From Candidatus Odyssella thessalonicensis L13 (lineage in GTDB: Bacteria > Pseudomonadota > Alphaproteobacteria > Paracaedibacterales > Paracaedibacteraceae): a stretch of 64,000 nt of DNA. Shown piece by piece: positions 28,422 through 37,933 of this stretch (within the stretch, counting starts at the first letter, position 1; the number at the start of each line of letters is the position of its first letter). The stretch covers positions 69,501 through 133,500 of the forward strand of contig NZ_AEWF01000006.1 of NCBI RefSeq assembly GCF_000190415.1, in the 5' to 3' direction. The notes under the pieces were generated by a model that saw nothing but the letters and a program-made list of their open reading frames with translations, did not search any database and was not told the origin of the DNA. A program made the position numbers and the translations under genes.

Positions 28422-28619
28422 ATGGTAATCCGTACAATTAAGAAATATCAGCTCGCTTATATGAGCCGCAAGATTTTTAAAGCGATGGCAGACGGCACGC
28501 TTGGATGCCCAGAAAAACCTGAAGATGATACCAAAGATTTTACCAGGCAAGAGGTCAACAGCTTTTTGGTGCCTTTAGAAGCTGCCAACCAGAATCGCCC
28601 CCCTTTCCAAGCTTGTTAA
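28422..28619 (+). CDS. Small hypothetical protein upstream of xthA
   Basis: A 65-codon frame starting with GAGAG ten bases before the ATG and ending 45 bases before xthA. The sequence is soluble and mixed-charge (MSRKIFKAMADGTLGCPEKP, then a helical acidic-basic segment). A minus-strand frame overlaps it, but this one has better composition and a place at the head of the xthA-gat transcript. No domain is recognised. Confidence 0.5.
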   Translation: MVIRTIKKYQLAYMSRKIFKAMADGTLGCPEKPEDDTKDFTRQEVNSFLVPLEAANQNRPPFQAC

Positions 28620-28664
28620 GTTCTGATAGGGTCAGATCCAGAGAAAATAGATAAGGATCTGCTC

Positions 28665-29432
28665 ATGAAAATCGTTACCTGGAATGTGAATTCGATTCGC
28701 GCCCGGTTAGAAAATATTACCACTTGGCTGCGCGAGAATCATCCAGATGTGGTGCTTTTGCAAGAAACCAAGTGCCAGAACCATGATTTCCCCCAGGAGG
28801 CCATTGAGGACTGCGGCTATAATATTGCCATCCATGGTCAAAAAAGCTATAACGGCGTCGCAATCTTATCGAAATTTCCCTTAGAAGATATCAGCTGTGG
28901 TCTGCCGACTTTTGCAGACGATGAGCAAGCCCGCTATATCGAAGCTGTTACCAATGGGGTCCGTGTCGCCTCAGTATATGTGCCGAATGGTGGTGACGTT
29001 GGTAGCGACAAATATCATTACAAGCTTTCATTTTTGGCAGCCTTAAAAGATCACTTAAAAGCGACTTTGCTTTATGAGGAAGCCTTTGTGATTGGTGGTG
29101 ATTACAACATCGCCCCTACCGATGATGATGTTAATGATCCTAAAGGCTGGCATGAACAAATCTTGTGTTCTACGCCTGAGAGGAAATCCTTGCGAGCTAT
29201 CCTGAATCTTGGGTATAGTGATGCTATCCGTCTTCATCATCATGACAAAGGTCCTTACACCTGGTGGGATTACCGCAGCGGTTCTTGGGCGAAAGATGAT
29301 GGATTGCGGATTGATCTATTATTGCTTTCCCCTCAAGCAGTTGATCGCTTGGCCGGGGCTGGGGTTGACCGAGAGCCGCGGGGATTGGAAAAAGCATCAG
29401 ATCATGCGCCAACCTGGTGCACCTTACTGTAA
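28665..29432 (+). CDS. xthA: Exodeoxyribonuclease III (AP endonuclease)
   Basis: A 255-residue enzyme of the endonuclease/exonuclease/phosphatase fold. It cleaves DNA 5' of abasic sites and trims 3' blocking groups in base excision repair. Catalytic motifs are all visible: NVNSI near residue 7, LLQETKC (metal-binding Glu), YVPNGG, GGDYNIAP (Asp/Asn), RIDLLLLS, and SDHAPTW (catalytic His). Length is normal. It lies 24 bases upstream of gatC and is probably co-transcribed; in several alphaproteobacteria xthA also lies near translation genes. Nothing abnormal is seen. Confidence 0.97.
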   Translation: MKIVTWNVNSIRARLENITTWLRENHPDVVLLQETKCQNHDFPQEAIEDCGYNIAIHGQKSYNGVAILSKFPLEDISCGLPTFADDEQARYIEAVTNGVRVASVYVPNGGDVGSDKYHYKLSFLAALKDHLKATLLYEEAFVIGGDYNIAPTDDDVNDPKGWHEQILCSTPERKSLRAILNLGYSDAIRLHHHDKGPYTWWDYRSGSWAKDDGLRIDLLLLSPQAVDRLAGAGVDREPRGLEKASDHAPTWCTLL

Positions 29433-29456
29433 TTAAAAGGAACAGACGAGAAAGAT

Positions 29457-29744
29457 ATGTCATTAACCAGAGAAAACGTGATGAAAGTCGCTAAGTTAGC
29501 TCGCATCAAGCTTGAAGAGAGTGAACTGGACGCGATGAAAATGGAAATAAACGGAATTTTGACTTGGATTGACCAGCTCCAGCAAGTAAATACTGATGGG
29601 GTGGCCGTTTTCTCTGAACAACAAGCTCAACACCTTCCGGAACGCACCGACAGTGTAAGTGATGGCAACATTGTTGATGCCATCCTTGCCAATGCTCCCG
29701 AAAAAGCCCACGGTATGTTTGCCGTTCCTAAAGTTGTTGAATAG
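29457..29744 (+). CDS. gatC: Asp-tRNA(Asn)/Glu-tRNA(Gln) amidotransferase subunit C
   Basis: A 95-residue GatC. It has the family start [21 protein letters not shown] and the conserved end (LPERTDSV, then [17 protein letters not shown]). GatC wraps around GatA and GatB and stabilises the complex that converts mischarged Glu-tRNA(Gln) or Asp-tRNA(Asn) to the correct amide form. It is first of a tight gatC-gatA-gatB operon, eight bases before gatA. Confidence 0.97.
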   Translation: MSLTRENVMKVAKLARIKLEESELDAMKMEINGILTWIDQLQQVNTDGVAVFSEQQAQHLPERTDSVSDGNIVDAILANAPEKAHGMFAVPKVVE

Positions 29745-29752
29745 GTTTTAGA

Positions 29753-31240
29753 ATGACAAAGACAAATCTTACAGAATTAACGCTGGTTGAAGCTAAAGAA
29801 GGGCTGGCCCGCAAAGAATTTACTGCTGTTGAACTGACGCAAGCCTTCATTGATGAGATGGAGAAGAATCGTCATTTAAATGCTTATATCACCGAAACTC
29901 CTGACCTAGCACTGGAACAAGCCAAAGCTTCGGATGCCCGTCTGGCGGCCGGCCAAGCTGGCAAGTTAGAAGGCTTACCATTAGCTATTAAAGATCTCTA
30001 TTGCACGACAGGGGTCCTCACTACGGCCTCCTCTAAAATGCTTCACAACTTTACCCCGCCCTATGAATCCACGGTGACCCAAAACCTATGGAATCAGGGA
30101 GCGGTTATGCTTGGTAAAGTGGCGATGGATGAATTTGCCATGGGCTCGTCCAATACCACCAGCTATTATGGCAATGTGATCAGCCCTTGGAAGGAGAAAG
30201 ACCGTCCAGAAAAACAATTATGTCCGGGTGGTTCCTCAGGCGGGTCTGCGGCCGCCGTGGCCGCACGCATGGCGCTGGCAGCGACAGCGTCGGATACCGG
30301 TGGTTCGATCCGCCAACCTGCCGCCTTTACGGGTCTGATTGGCATTAAACCCACTTATGGACTCTGTTCGCGCCGCGGCATGATTGCCTATGCTTCTTCG
30401 CTTGACCAAGCGGGACCGCTAACCCATACCGTCCACGATGCCGCTTTAATGCTTGAAGTCATGGCAGGACATGATCCTCTTGATTCAACCTCTTTACCTG
30501 TAGAAATTCCAAGCTATTCTTCTCTGCTCCAGAGTGATCTTAAAGGCGTAAAAATTGGCATCCCCAAAGAATATTTGGATGGCCTGAATGACGAAATGAT
30601 GGCTGAAGTTAACAAAGGAATTGAGTGGGCTAAATCCCAAGGCGCCACCATCCATCACGTCTCTTTACCGATGACAAAGTATGCTTTGCCGACGTACTAC
30701 GTGATCTCCCCTGCAGAAGCGTCGTCTAACCTGGCGCGCTATGATGGAGTCCGTTATGGGTTACGAGTAGAAGGTAGCACCTTAGATAATCTTTATGAGA
30801 ATACCCGCCGCGACGGTTTTGGCGCAGAAGTTCGCCGTCGGATCTTGATTGGCACCTATGTCTTGTCAGCCGGTTATTATGATGCCTATTATTTGAAAGC
30901 CCAGCGGGTTCGTACTTTAATTCAACAGGACTTTGAGCAGATCTTCAAAGAAGTTGATTTACTGTTAACTCCAACAACGCCGGGTTCAGCCTTTGCTTTG
31001 GATGAGAAACCAACCGATCCGGTGCAAATGTATCTGCAAGATGTTTATACCGTAACTGTTAACTTAGCCAATCTTCCGGGCATTGCTATTCCTTCAGGTC
31101 TGGATAAAAAAGGACTGCCTTTAAGCCTGCAGCTTATCGGGCCACGCTTAAGTGAACAACGTCTTCTCAATGCCGCCTTAGCCTTAGAAGAATGTGCGGG
31201 TTTTTCCACCTTAGTTAAAGATCTCAGAAAGGCAGCTTAA
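29753..31240 (+). CDS. gatA: Asp-tRNA(Asn)/Glu-tRNA(Gln) amidotransferase subunit A
   Basis: A 495-residue amidase-signature protein that hydrolyses glutamine and channels ammonia to GatB. The catalytic Lys lies in LAIKDLY, the cis-Ser and nucleophile Ser in the [14 protein letters not shown] segment and the following [14 protein letters not shown]. The conserved C-terminal [13 protein letters not shown] is present. Length is normal. It is followed by gatB after one base (TAA-T-ATG), which suggests translational coupling. Presence of GatCAB suggests Gln-tRNA, Asn-tRNA or both are made indirectly, as is usual in this class. Confidence 0.98.
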   Translation: MTKTNLTELTLVEAKEGLARKEFTAVELTQAFIDEMEKNRHLNAYITETPDLALEQAKASDARLAAGQAGKLEGLPLAIKDLYCTTGVLTTASSKMLHNFTPPYESTVTQNLWNQGAVMLGKVAMDEFAMGSSNTTSYYGNVISPWKEKDRPEKQLCPGGSSGGSAAAVAARMALAATASDTGGSIRQPAAFTGLIGIKPTYGLCSRRGMIAYASSLDQAGPLTHTVHDAALMLEVMAGHDPLDSTSLPVEIPSYSSLLQSDLKGVKIGIPKEYLDGLNDEMMAEVNKGIEWAKSQGATIHHVSLPMTKYALPTYYVISPAEASSNLARYDGVRYGLRVEGSTLDNLYENTRRDGFGAEVRRRILIGTYVLSAGYYDAYYLKAQRVRTLIQQDFEQIFKEVDLLLTPTTPGSAFALDEKPTDPVQMYLQDVYTVTVNLANLPGIAIPSGLDKKGLPLSLQLIGPRLSEQRLLNAALALEECAGFSTLVKDLRKAA

Positions 31241-31241
31241 T

Positions 31242-32723
31242 ATGTCAGAAAATAAGAACCTTATTGAAGGACGCACTGGATTATGGGAAGTGGTCATTGG
31301 CTTGGAAGTCCATGCCCAAACCATCTCTAAAGCTAAGTTATTTGATGGCTGTTCCACTGACTTTGGAGCTGAACCGAACACTCAAGTTGGTTTCTTCACG
31401 GCGGCGATGCCGGGTATGTTGCCCGTCCTTAACCAGTTCTGCGTTGAACAAGCAATTAAAACCGGATTGGGATTAAATGCAACGGTTAACAAGTTTTCAG
31501 TTTTTGATCGCAAGAATTATTTTTATGCCGACTTGCCTTGCGGCTATCAGATTTCCCAGTTCAGCCACCCGATTGTTACGGGAGGGTATTTAGATATTGA
31601 CCTAGAGGGCGGCGAGTCTAAGCGCATTAATATTACCCGTCTTCATATGGAAATGGATGCTGGCAAAAGCATTCATGATCTGCATCCGACGAAAACTTAT
31701 ATTGATTTGAATCGCAGCGGCATTGCTTTGATGGAAATCGTATCAGAACCGGAGATGCGTTCAAGCAGTGAAGCAATGGCGTATGTTAAAAAGCTACGCT
31801 CTATCCTGCGTTACCTGGGAACCTGTGACGGCAATATGGAACAAGGCAGCTTGCGTGTCGATGCTAACATCTCTCTGCGTCGCCCTGGAGACCCCTTTGG
31901 CACCCGAGCCGAGATTAAGAATGTCAACTCGATTCGCTTTTTGGGTCAGGCCATTGAATACGAAATCCAGCGTCAGCTTGATATCCTCGAAGACGGTGGC
32001 CAAGTGATTCAGGAAACACGCCTGTTTGATCCAAATAAGGGAGAAACCCGGTCCATGCGCAGCAAAGAAGATGCCCATGATTACCGCTACTTCCCTGACC
32101 CCGACTTACTGCCTTTGCGCTTAAGCGATGAAAGGATTGAAAACGTACGGATAACCATGCCTGAACTACCCGATGCCAAGCGCCAACGTTTAATCGCAGA
32201 GTTTGGTTTACCGCTTTATGATGCCACCGTTATCGTCACTGAACGCGAAACAGCTGACTATTATGAACGGGCGGTTGCGGCCCTTAAGGCTAAAGACAAG
32301 GCCCAAGGCGCCAAGCTGATTGCCAATTGGCTTATGGGCGATGTGTTCGCGGCGATGAATAAAGACAACAAAACGGTTGAGACGATGCCGGTCACCGCAG
32401 AAAATCTTGCCGGATTGATCGACTTGATCTTGGACAACACAATCTCAGGTAAAATTGCCAAAGACGTTTTCACCAAGATGTGGGATTCAGGAAAAGCTCC
32501 AAGCCTGCTGGTGGAAGAGCTAGGCTTAAAGCAGATTACCGATACCTCCGTCATTGAGCAGGCGGTGGATACCGTACTTGCACAGCATGCGGATAAGGTA
32601 GCCGAATACAAATCTGGAAAGGAAGCCTTGTTCGGTTTCTTTGTCGGCCAAGTCATGAAAGCCACCCAAGGTAAAGCTAATCCCGGTTTGGTTAACGACT
32701 TAATTAAAAACAAGTTAAGCTGA
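31242..32723 (+). CDS. gatB: Asp-tRNA(Asn)/Glu-tRNA(Gln) amidotransferase subunit B
   Basis: A 493-residue GatB that activates the misacylated tRNA by ATP-dependent phosphorylation before amidation. The family opening [12 protein letters not shown], the metal/ATP region ([22 protein letters not shown]), and the [20 protein letters not shown] segment with [14 protein letters not shown] are present. The C-terminal helical and YqeY-like domains that bind the tRNA elbow end [16 protein letters not shown]. It is last in the operon. The final ~70 codons and about 80 bases of 3' flank recur in decayed form at 42770-43062, so this 3' end may mark the edge of an accessory island. Confidence 0.98.
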   Translation: MSENKNLIEGRTGLWEVVIGLEVHAQTISKAKLFDGCSTDFGAEPNTQVGFFTAAMPGMLPVLNQFCVEQAIKTGLGLNATVNKFSVFDRKNYFYADLPCGYQISQFSHPIVTGGYLDIDLEGGESKRINITRLHMEMDAGKSIHDLHPTKTYIDLNRSGIALMEIVSEPEMRSSSEAMAYVKKLRSILRYLGTCDGNMEQGSLRVDANISLRRPGDPFGTRAEIKNVNSIRFLGQAIEYEIQRQLDILEDGGQVIQETRLFDPNKGETRSMRSKEDAHDYRYFPDPDLLPLRLSDERIENVRITMPELPDAKRQRLIAEFGLPLYDATVIVTERETADYYERAVAALKAKDKAQGAKLIANWLMGDVFAAMNKDNKTVETMPVTAENLAGLIDLILDNTISGKIAKDVFTKMWDSGKAPSLLVEELGLKQITDTSVIEQAVDTVLAQHADKVAEYKSGKEALFGFFVGQVMKATQGKANPGLVNDLIKNKLS

Positions 32724-33530
32724 CGAGAATAGGAAAAAATTAGGCAGACGACTTTATCGCATCGGATTAAATTATGCGGCGACCAAGCCGTCTTGCTGAC
32801 TTCTTGGATGGGACAGAATAAATAATATAAAAGGTAAAGTGACGGCACCCTTTTTTTATTGCCCTCTCCCACCAAGAAAAGAACACAGCGAAAGCTCAAT
32901 TATAAATTTTTTAATACCCTCAGTTTTAAATTCCCTTCCCTTGCCTCTTAATAAATGCCTTGGCCTCAAAGGCGAGGTTTATTAAGAAAAGATTTTGTTC
33001 AGCCACAACAGTTAAATCTCTAAAGGATAGAAGACGGAGATGGGCTTCTTTCTTCCCTTATGGGCATAGCAAAGTTATGAATATGATGTCTGACGGTAAT
33101 AAGTGCGGTAGCATTAATGTTGATAATTTGATCCACGAAATTAGAGGCCCTTCCCTAAAGCCAGCGATTATGGACATCCTCATTAGCAGGTAAAATAGTT
33201 TTATTAGCTTGGATTCGTCAACTACATTGTCACCCCGCCCACCTTACACCTTTGTTTTAGAGCGCCACACTACTTCAACTGCGCCAACACCGCTGATAAA
33301 AGTGGATAATTATCCTATTAAATTTATAAAGAGTTTCGAGAGTAGCTTTAAAGGATTACATTTTTATGCACTTTTCTCTCACCCTTATCCGCTTTACCTG
33401 AGGGATCTAATACTTATCTTAAGGAGCGTAATACGATAGTTTACTTCCTAAATTTAACCTTGGAATATAAAATTTATTCCTCTATACAGAGAAAAACTTC
33501 TGAAACAGAACGATCTAGGGGGGACATGCA
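32724..33530. other. Intergenic region at the left edge of the accessory island
   Basis: About 800 bases with no convincing gene. The first ~80 bases after gatB resemble the flank of the gatB remnant (for example GGCAGACGAC against GACAGACGAC). Two plus-strand frames (32960-33193, 33209-33439) have poor starts and no domain. An inverted repeat CTTAATAAA / TTTATTAAG lies at 32947-32986. Confidence 0.5.
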
Positions 33531-35345
33531 ATGAAACTAAATCAATTTTTGCTTACGGGCTGTCTGTGGGTGATGACTTGCACAGCAAATGACTTTCAAG
33601 ATAATAATGACCGAGTACAAAAAGATATCTTGGGAGGAATTGCTGCCGTCGTGGGGGTGCCTGAACAGGCGGACTTAGAATAACTATTACCCCCTGAGGT
33701 TTGCCTTCATATTCTTGAGTTTATTACAGAGCCGCGAGATCTCTTAAGCTTTGCTTTGCAAAGTCGGCACCATGCAAATGCTGTGGCCACGTATTGTAAA
33801 ATCCTAACACAGGAAGAGCAACCACTGTTCCATCAGCTTAACATTCCTTGGTTTACTACCTATGCCTTTCGTGAAAATCTGATAAAATTCTTCAAAGAAT
33901 ACTCAAAGGATTTAAAAGGTCCACAAGATACAAACATTTTATCGCCTATAATGACAAGTATTTTTAATATGATCAATCCTGAGGCGGATGGTATTCCTCA
34001 ATTAATTGATCAGGCGGCTCCCTTTATACAGTTCTGCCGGGAGCGAAATTTACCACACGCTCAAGTGTTTGATCAGTTATATCTTGAGAACGCTTCAGCC
34101 GACGATTTTAATAAAAACTTAGAAACCATAAATCCTGACCATATAGTGCTTACTTTAGAATTATGCCTTATTATTCAATCTTTTAATCTTAAGCTTAAGG
34201 GGAGCAAGACCTTAACTTGTCAACTTTTAGATAACCATGAATATGCTTTCTCCTTAGGAACAGAGAAAGGAGAAGTGAGCCTATTTAAATGTTTCCAGGC
34301 CTTACTCAGGCTCAATAAAGTTCATATGATACATAAACTTACACCCTACATTCAGCCTGCCCTACTTTATGGAGTTGCTGAAAAACTGTATAACATGCCG
34401 GGCGTCGCCCCAGACTCTGTAGTTTATAAACAGGAAGCTGTTAAGTTATTTGAGCATATAGTAGAAGAATTAGCAAAGGAATTGCTCAGTGACCATACAC
34501 AGAATAGCTCAAAAAGAATAACATGTATAAATGGTCTGTATAGGTTAGGAAATGCCTATCATTATGGTAAAAGCGTTAATGCAAACTTTGAAAAAGCTGT
34601 TAGATGGTGTCAACAAGCTGCTGAACAAGGGGACGCGAGGATGCAGCTCAGTTTAGGCTACTGTTATGAGCTGGGTATAGGAGTTCCTCAAGATGACACC
34701 CATGCAGTTCACTGGTATCAACAAGCAGCTAACCAGGGCTATGCGTGGGCACAATTTTACTTAGGCCTCTGTTATGAGCACGGTGAATGTGTTCCTCAAA
34801 GCGCCGAACAAGCAGCCTACTGGCTTCAGGAAGCAGCCAACCAGGTCCATGCCGATGCGCAATTCAACTTAGGGATCTATTATGAGGAAGGCAATGGTGT
34901 TACGGAAGACGACGCTCAAGCAGCCTACTTGTTTCAGAAAGCAGCCAACCAGGGCCATGCTGAGGCACAAAACAATTTAGGCTTCTGTTATACTTATGGC
35001 GAAGGGGTTTCTCAGGATCCCGCCCAAGCAGTCTACTGGTATCAGCAGGCAGCCAATCAGGGCTATGCGAGGGCACAAAAGAAGTTAGGTACCTGTTATG
35101 AGCACGGTCAAGGTGTCCCTCAAGATGACACTCAAACGGTCTACTGGTATCAACAGGCAGCTAACCAGGGCTATGCTGACGGGCAATTCAATTTGGGCCG
35201 GTGCTATAGGAATGGCAAAGGTGTACCGCAAAATGACATTCAAGCAGATCACTGGTATCTCCAGGCAGCTATGCAAGGTGATGGAGAGGCGTTGGAAGCC
35301 TTAAAAAGACGGCGTCTTTCTATCTCAAGAAGACACGAAATATAA
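33531..35345 (+). pseudogene. Secreted F-box-like/Sel1-repeat gene interrupted by TAA
   Basis: An ATG at 33531 opens a signal peptide very like those of the two LRR genes downstream (MKLNQFLLTGCLWVMTCTAN). After 50 codons there is a TAA at 33681-33683, and the same frame then continues without interruption to 35345. The part just after the stop, LLPPEVCLHILEFITEPRDL, is an F-box-like motif, followed by a ~260-residue helical region and seven Sel1 repeats (RAQKKLGTCYEHGQGVPQDD type). Intact, the protein would be 604 residues. Downstream TTG or internal starts would lose the leader and the F-box, so the gene is probably inactive unless the stop is read through or is a sequencing error. F-box domains recruit SKP1/ubiquitin ligases in eukaryotes. 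Confidence 0.8.
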
Positions 35346-35685
35346 AAGATAAGGTTTAAGAATCTTATCATATATTGAGTAGCTGACGATCTTGGTTATC
35401 CGGCCTACTTCCCTCGGAGCGGTGCACACTCGCTTTGGGGTCTTGCTTGGCGTACGCTCATCGCAAAGCATATACTATGAGGAAGTCAGACAAGAATTTT
35501 GTAGCGTCTCGGCTTCCCTATAAAAAAGATTCCCTTGTAGATCCAGAAAAAGCTTGCTTAAGCTGCAACCTGTATAATCTAGACACAAATTAGACGCAAC
35601 TAATGAAAAGATAATTGAAACACACGTTTCCGCCTCCTATATTGAGACAGAATAATAACATAACACCATCAGAGTGGTTACTCCC
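35346..35685. other. Intergenic region
   Basis: Spacer before the first F-box/LRR gene. The last ~75 bases match the region upstream of the second LRR gene (ATTGAGACAGAATAATAACA against ATTGAGACAAAATAATAAAA), so promoters were duplicated with the genes. Confidence 0.5.
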
Positions 35686-37743
35686 ATGAAATTATATCCA
35701 TTCTTGCTTATGTGTTGCCTCTGGGCCATGACCTGCACAGCAAATGACCTTCGAGATAAGGAGCAACTCAACCTCCTCGCTCTTCCGGTGGAGATTGTCA
35801 CCAATATCGCCAATTTTTCTGATACTGAGACAAACTTAGCTCTGAGAGCCACCTGTCGCCTCACCAGAGAATGTGTTGATGAGTTTTACCTATTAAGCCT
35901 GAAGAAGAATTTCAATTCTTTTACAGAGACCTTTAATGCTGAATTTGAGGAACTCCCTTTAAAGTATAGAAAGAGTTTGATTCAGTCGATCGCCACAGAT
36001 CTTCTCAACCGAGATGGATATTCCTTTGTTCCTCAAGCGAGTTACCTTAAGAGGCACCTGTCAAAAGACTGCCTACACATTAATCTTTATCCTTATCTTA
36101 GGGAAGATAGGTTCTGGACAGAGGAGTTATTTCGCACGCTGTTTGATCAGCAAATGCCTTCAGAAAACGCTGATCTTGCCCTTAACCTACTTATGGCTTG
36201 CCTTCCTGTTACCCATATTTATGGAGCTCCCGAAACACTAGATCCTTCTGGAGTTGTTCAAAGATTTAAAGAGGACCATCATGAGGCTCTGATTGGAGCA
36301 CTCAAGAAATTAAAAGCTGAGCATAGCTACTTCCTTGTCGGCATAGATCAGGATGAGGAAAGACTGACGACAAAGCCGCACTTTATCGTAGTGAATCAAT
36401 CGAATCACAAGGATCTTAAGCGCCTTAATCAAGAGGGTTATCTTCCAAAGGATCATCCTCACACCATCATTTATAATATTGATGAAGAAGATGCTACTTC
36501 AATTCACGGTGACCTTAATATAGGCAAGCTCATCTTAACAAACATAAATAACCGATGTACTTCCATTGGACCTAGTTGCTTTTTCCTCCTCGGGTGCACC
36601 AATCTAACTTCCTTAGATATGCGTGGACTGTCTAATCTCACCTCCATTAGCGCTTCGTTCCTCGAGACGTGCATCACTCCTACTTCTGTAAATATGCGCG
36701 GGCTGTCTAAGATTACTTCCATTGGAAGTTTTTTCCTCCGCGGGTGCACTAATCTTATCTTTCTAGATATGCGCGGGCTCTCTAAGGTTACTTGCATCGG
36801 AGAATATTTCCTCTCCGAGTGTACCAACATTACCTTTCTAGATATGCGCGGGCTATCAAATCTCACTTCCATTGGAAGTTTTTTCCTTCGCGGGTGCACC
36901 AATCTAACTTCCTTAGATATGCGCGGACTGTCTAATCTCACCTCCATTAGAGATTCGTTCCTCGAGAAGTGCATCACTCTTACTTCTGTAAATATGCGCG
37001 GGCTATCAAATCTCACTTTCATTGGGAATTGTTTCCTTAAAAAGTGTGTCAGTCTTACTTCTTTAGATATGCGAGAACTGTCTAAACTCACTTCCATTGA
37101 AGACTATTTCCTTGATAAGTGTGTCAATCTTACCTATCTAAATATGCAAGGTCTGACTAAACTCACTTCCATTGGAGACTATTTCCTTGATGAGTGTGCC
37201 AATCTTACCTATCTAAATATGCAAGGTCTGTCTAATGTTACATCGATTGGAAATTATTTCCTCCAAAAGTGTACCAGTCTTACTTCTTTAGATATGCGAG
37301 GGTTATCCAAGCTTACTTCCATTGGAGATTATTTCCTCAGAGGGTGCATCACCCTTACCTCTGTAGATATGCGAGGGTTATCCAAGCTTACTTCCATTGG
37401 AGATTATTTCCTCCAAAAGTGTAACACCCTTACCTTTTTAGATATGCATGGACTGTCTAATCTCACTTCCATTGGAGATTATTTTCTCAAAAAATGTATC
37501 AATCTTACCTCTTTAGATATGCATGGACTGTCTAATCTCACTTCCATTGGAGATAGTTTCCTTAAGGGTTGTACCCACCTTACCTCTTTAGATATGCGAG
37601 GGCTGTCCAACCTTACTTCTATTGGAGATGATTTTCTCAAAAAGTGTACTAATCTTATTTCTTTAAATACTGAAGGATTACCACCTGAGATCCTTACTCT
37701 TCTGAAAGCAAGAATGATGCCTTACCATCTACATCTTCTGTAA
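35686..37743 (+). CDS. Secreted F-box-like protein with 15 BspA-type leucine-rich repeats
   Basis: Started at the ATG at 35686 (an upstream frame extension adds only MVTP and lacks support), 685 residues. Residues 1-20 form an export leader (MKLYPFLLMCCLWAMTCTAN); residues ~28-66 are F-box-like (LALPVEIVTNIANFSD...LALRATCRLT). A ~220-residue middle domain is shared only with the paralogue at 37934. Residues ~290-668 are 15 tandem 25-residue repeats (LTSIGDYFLKKCTNLTSLDM then RGLSN), which match the BspA/LRR_5 pattern. F-box plus LRR is the layout of eukaryotic FBXL substrate receptors of SCF ubiquitin ligases, so an exported version could redirect host ubiquitination. That role is inferred. 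A short non-repeat tail follows. Confidence 0.85.
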   Translation: MKLYPFLLMCCLWAMTCTANDLRDKEQLNLLALPVEIVTNIANFSDTETNLALRATCRLTRECVDEFYLLSLKKNFNSFTETFNAEFEELPLKYRKSLIQSIATDLLNRDGYSFVPQASYLKRHLSKDCLHINLYPYLREDRFWTEELFRTLFDQQMPSENADLALNLLMACLPVTHIYGAPETLDPSGVVQRFKEDHHEALIGALKKLKAEHSYFLVGIDQDEERLTTKPHFIVVNQSNHKDLKRLNQEGYLPKDHPHTIIYNIDEEDATSIHGDLNIGKLILTNINNRCTSIGPSCFFLLGCTNLTSLDMRGLSNLTSISASFLETCITPTSVNMRGLSKITSIGSFFLRGCTNLIFLDMRGLSKVTCIGEYFLSECTNITFLDMRGLSNLTSIGSFFLRGCTNLTSLDMRGLSNLTSIRDSFLEKCITLTSVNMRGLSNLTFIGNCFLKKCVSLTSLDMRELSKLTSIEDYFLDKCVNLTYLNMQGLTKLTSIGDYFLDECANLTYLNMQGLSNVTSIGNYFLQKCTSLTSLDMRGLSKLTSIGDYFLRGCITLTSVDMRGLSKLTSIGDYFLQKCNTLTFLDMHGLSNLTSIGDYFLKKCINLTSLDMHGLSNLTSIGDSFLKGCTHLTSLDMRGLSNLTSIGDDFLKKCTNLISLNTEGLPPEILTLLKARMMPYHLHLL
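36559..37689 (+). repeat. 15 x 75-bp tandem repeats encoding LRRs
   Basis: The coding repeats have a constant 75-bp period (first unit 6 bp longer), with near-identical blocks such as CTCACTTCCATTGGAGA and TTAGATATGCG. Nucleotide-level similarity between units is high enough to allow slippage or recombination. These are protein-coding repeats, not CRISPR. Confidence 0.9.
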
Positions 37744-37933
37744 CAAGGGAAAATAGGGTAGCCTTTAAGTTTGATAAGGACACATAAATAAGTGGGGCCT
37801 ACTAATAGATGATTATTCCCTGCTTTATTTCCATAAAATAGCAAATATAATCTAAAAAGATAATTGAACCACACCTTTCCCTCTCCTATATTGAGACAAA
37901 ATAATAAAATAAAATATAAGGGTTAATATTCCC

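Noticed and set aside
35686..35745. Lipoprotein signal (LLxC-type box) in the F-box/LRR leaders
   Set aside because: The cysteine lies only 10-11 residues from the start, too short for a normal lipoprotein signal, and a later cleavage near TANDL/KANDR fits better.
36504..37097. Long minus-strand frames opposite the LRR genes (also 38719-39120)
   Set aside because: They are by-products of the 75-bp repeat: a period divisible by three keeps an antisense frame open in every unit. No start signals.
36559..37689. Regular repeats considered as a CRISPR array
   Set aside because: There are no unique spacers; the units are contiguous, 75 bp, and encode leucine-rich repeats. No cas gene nearby.
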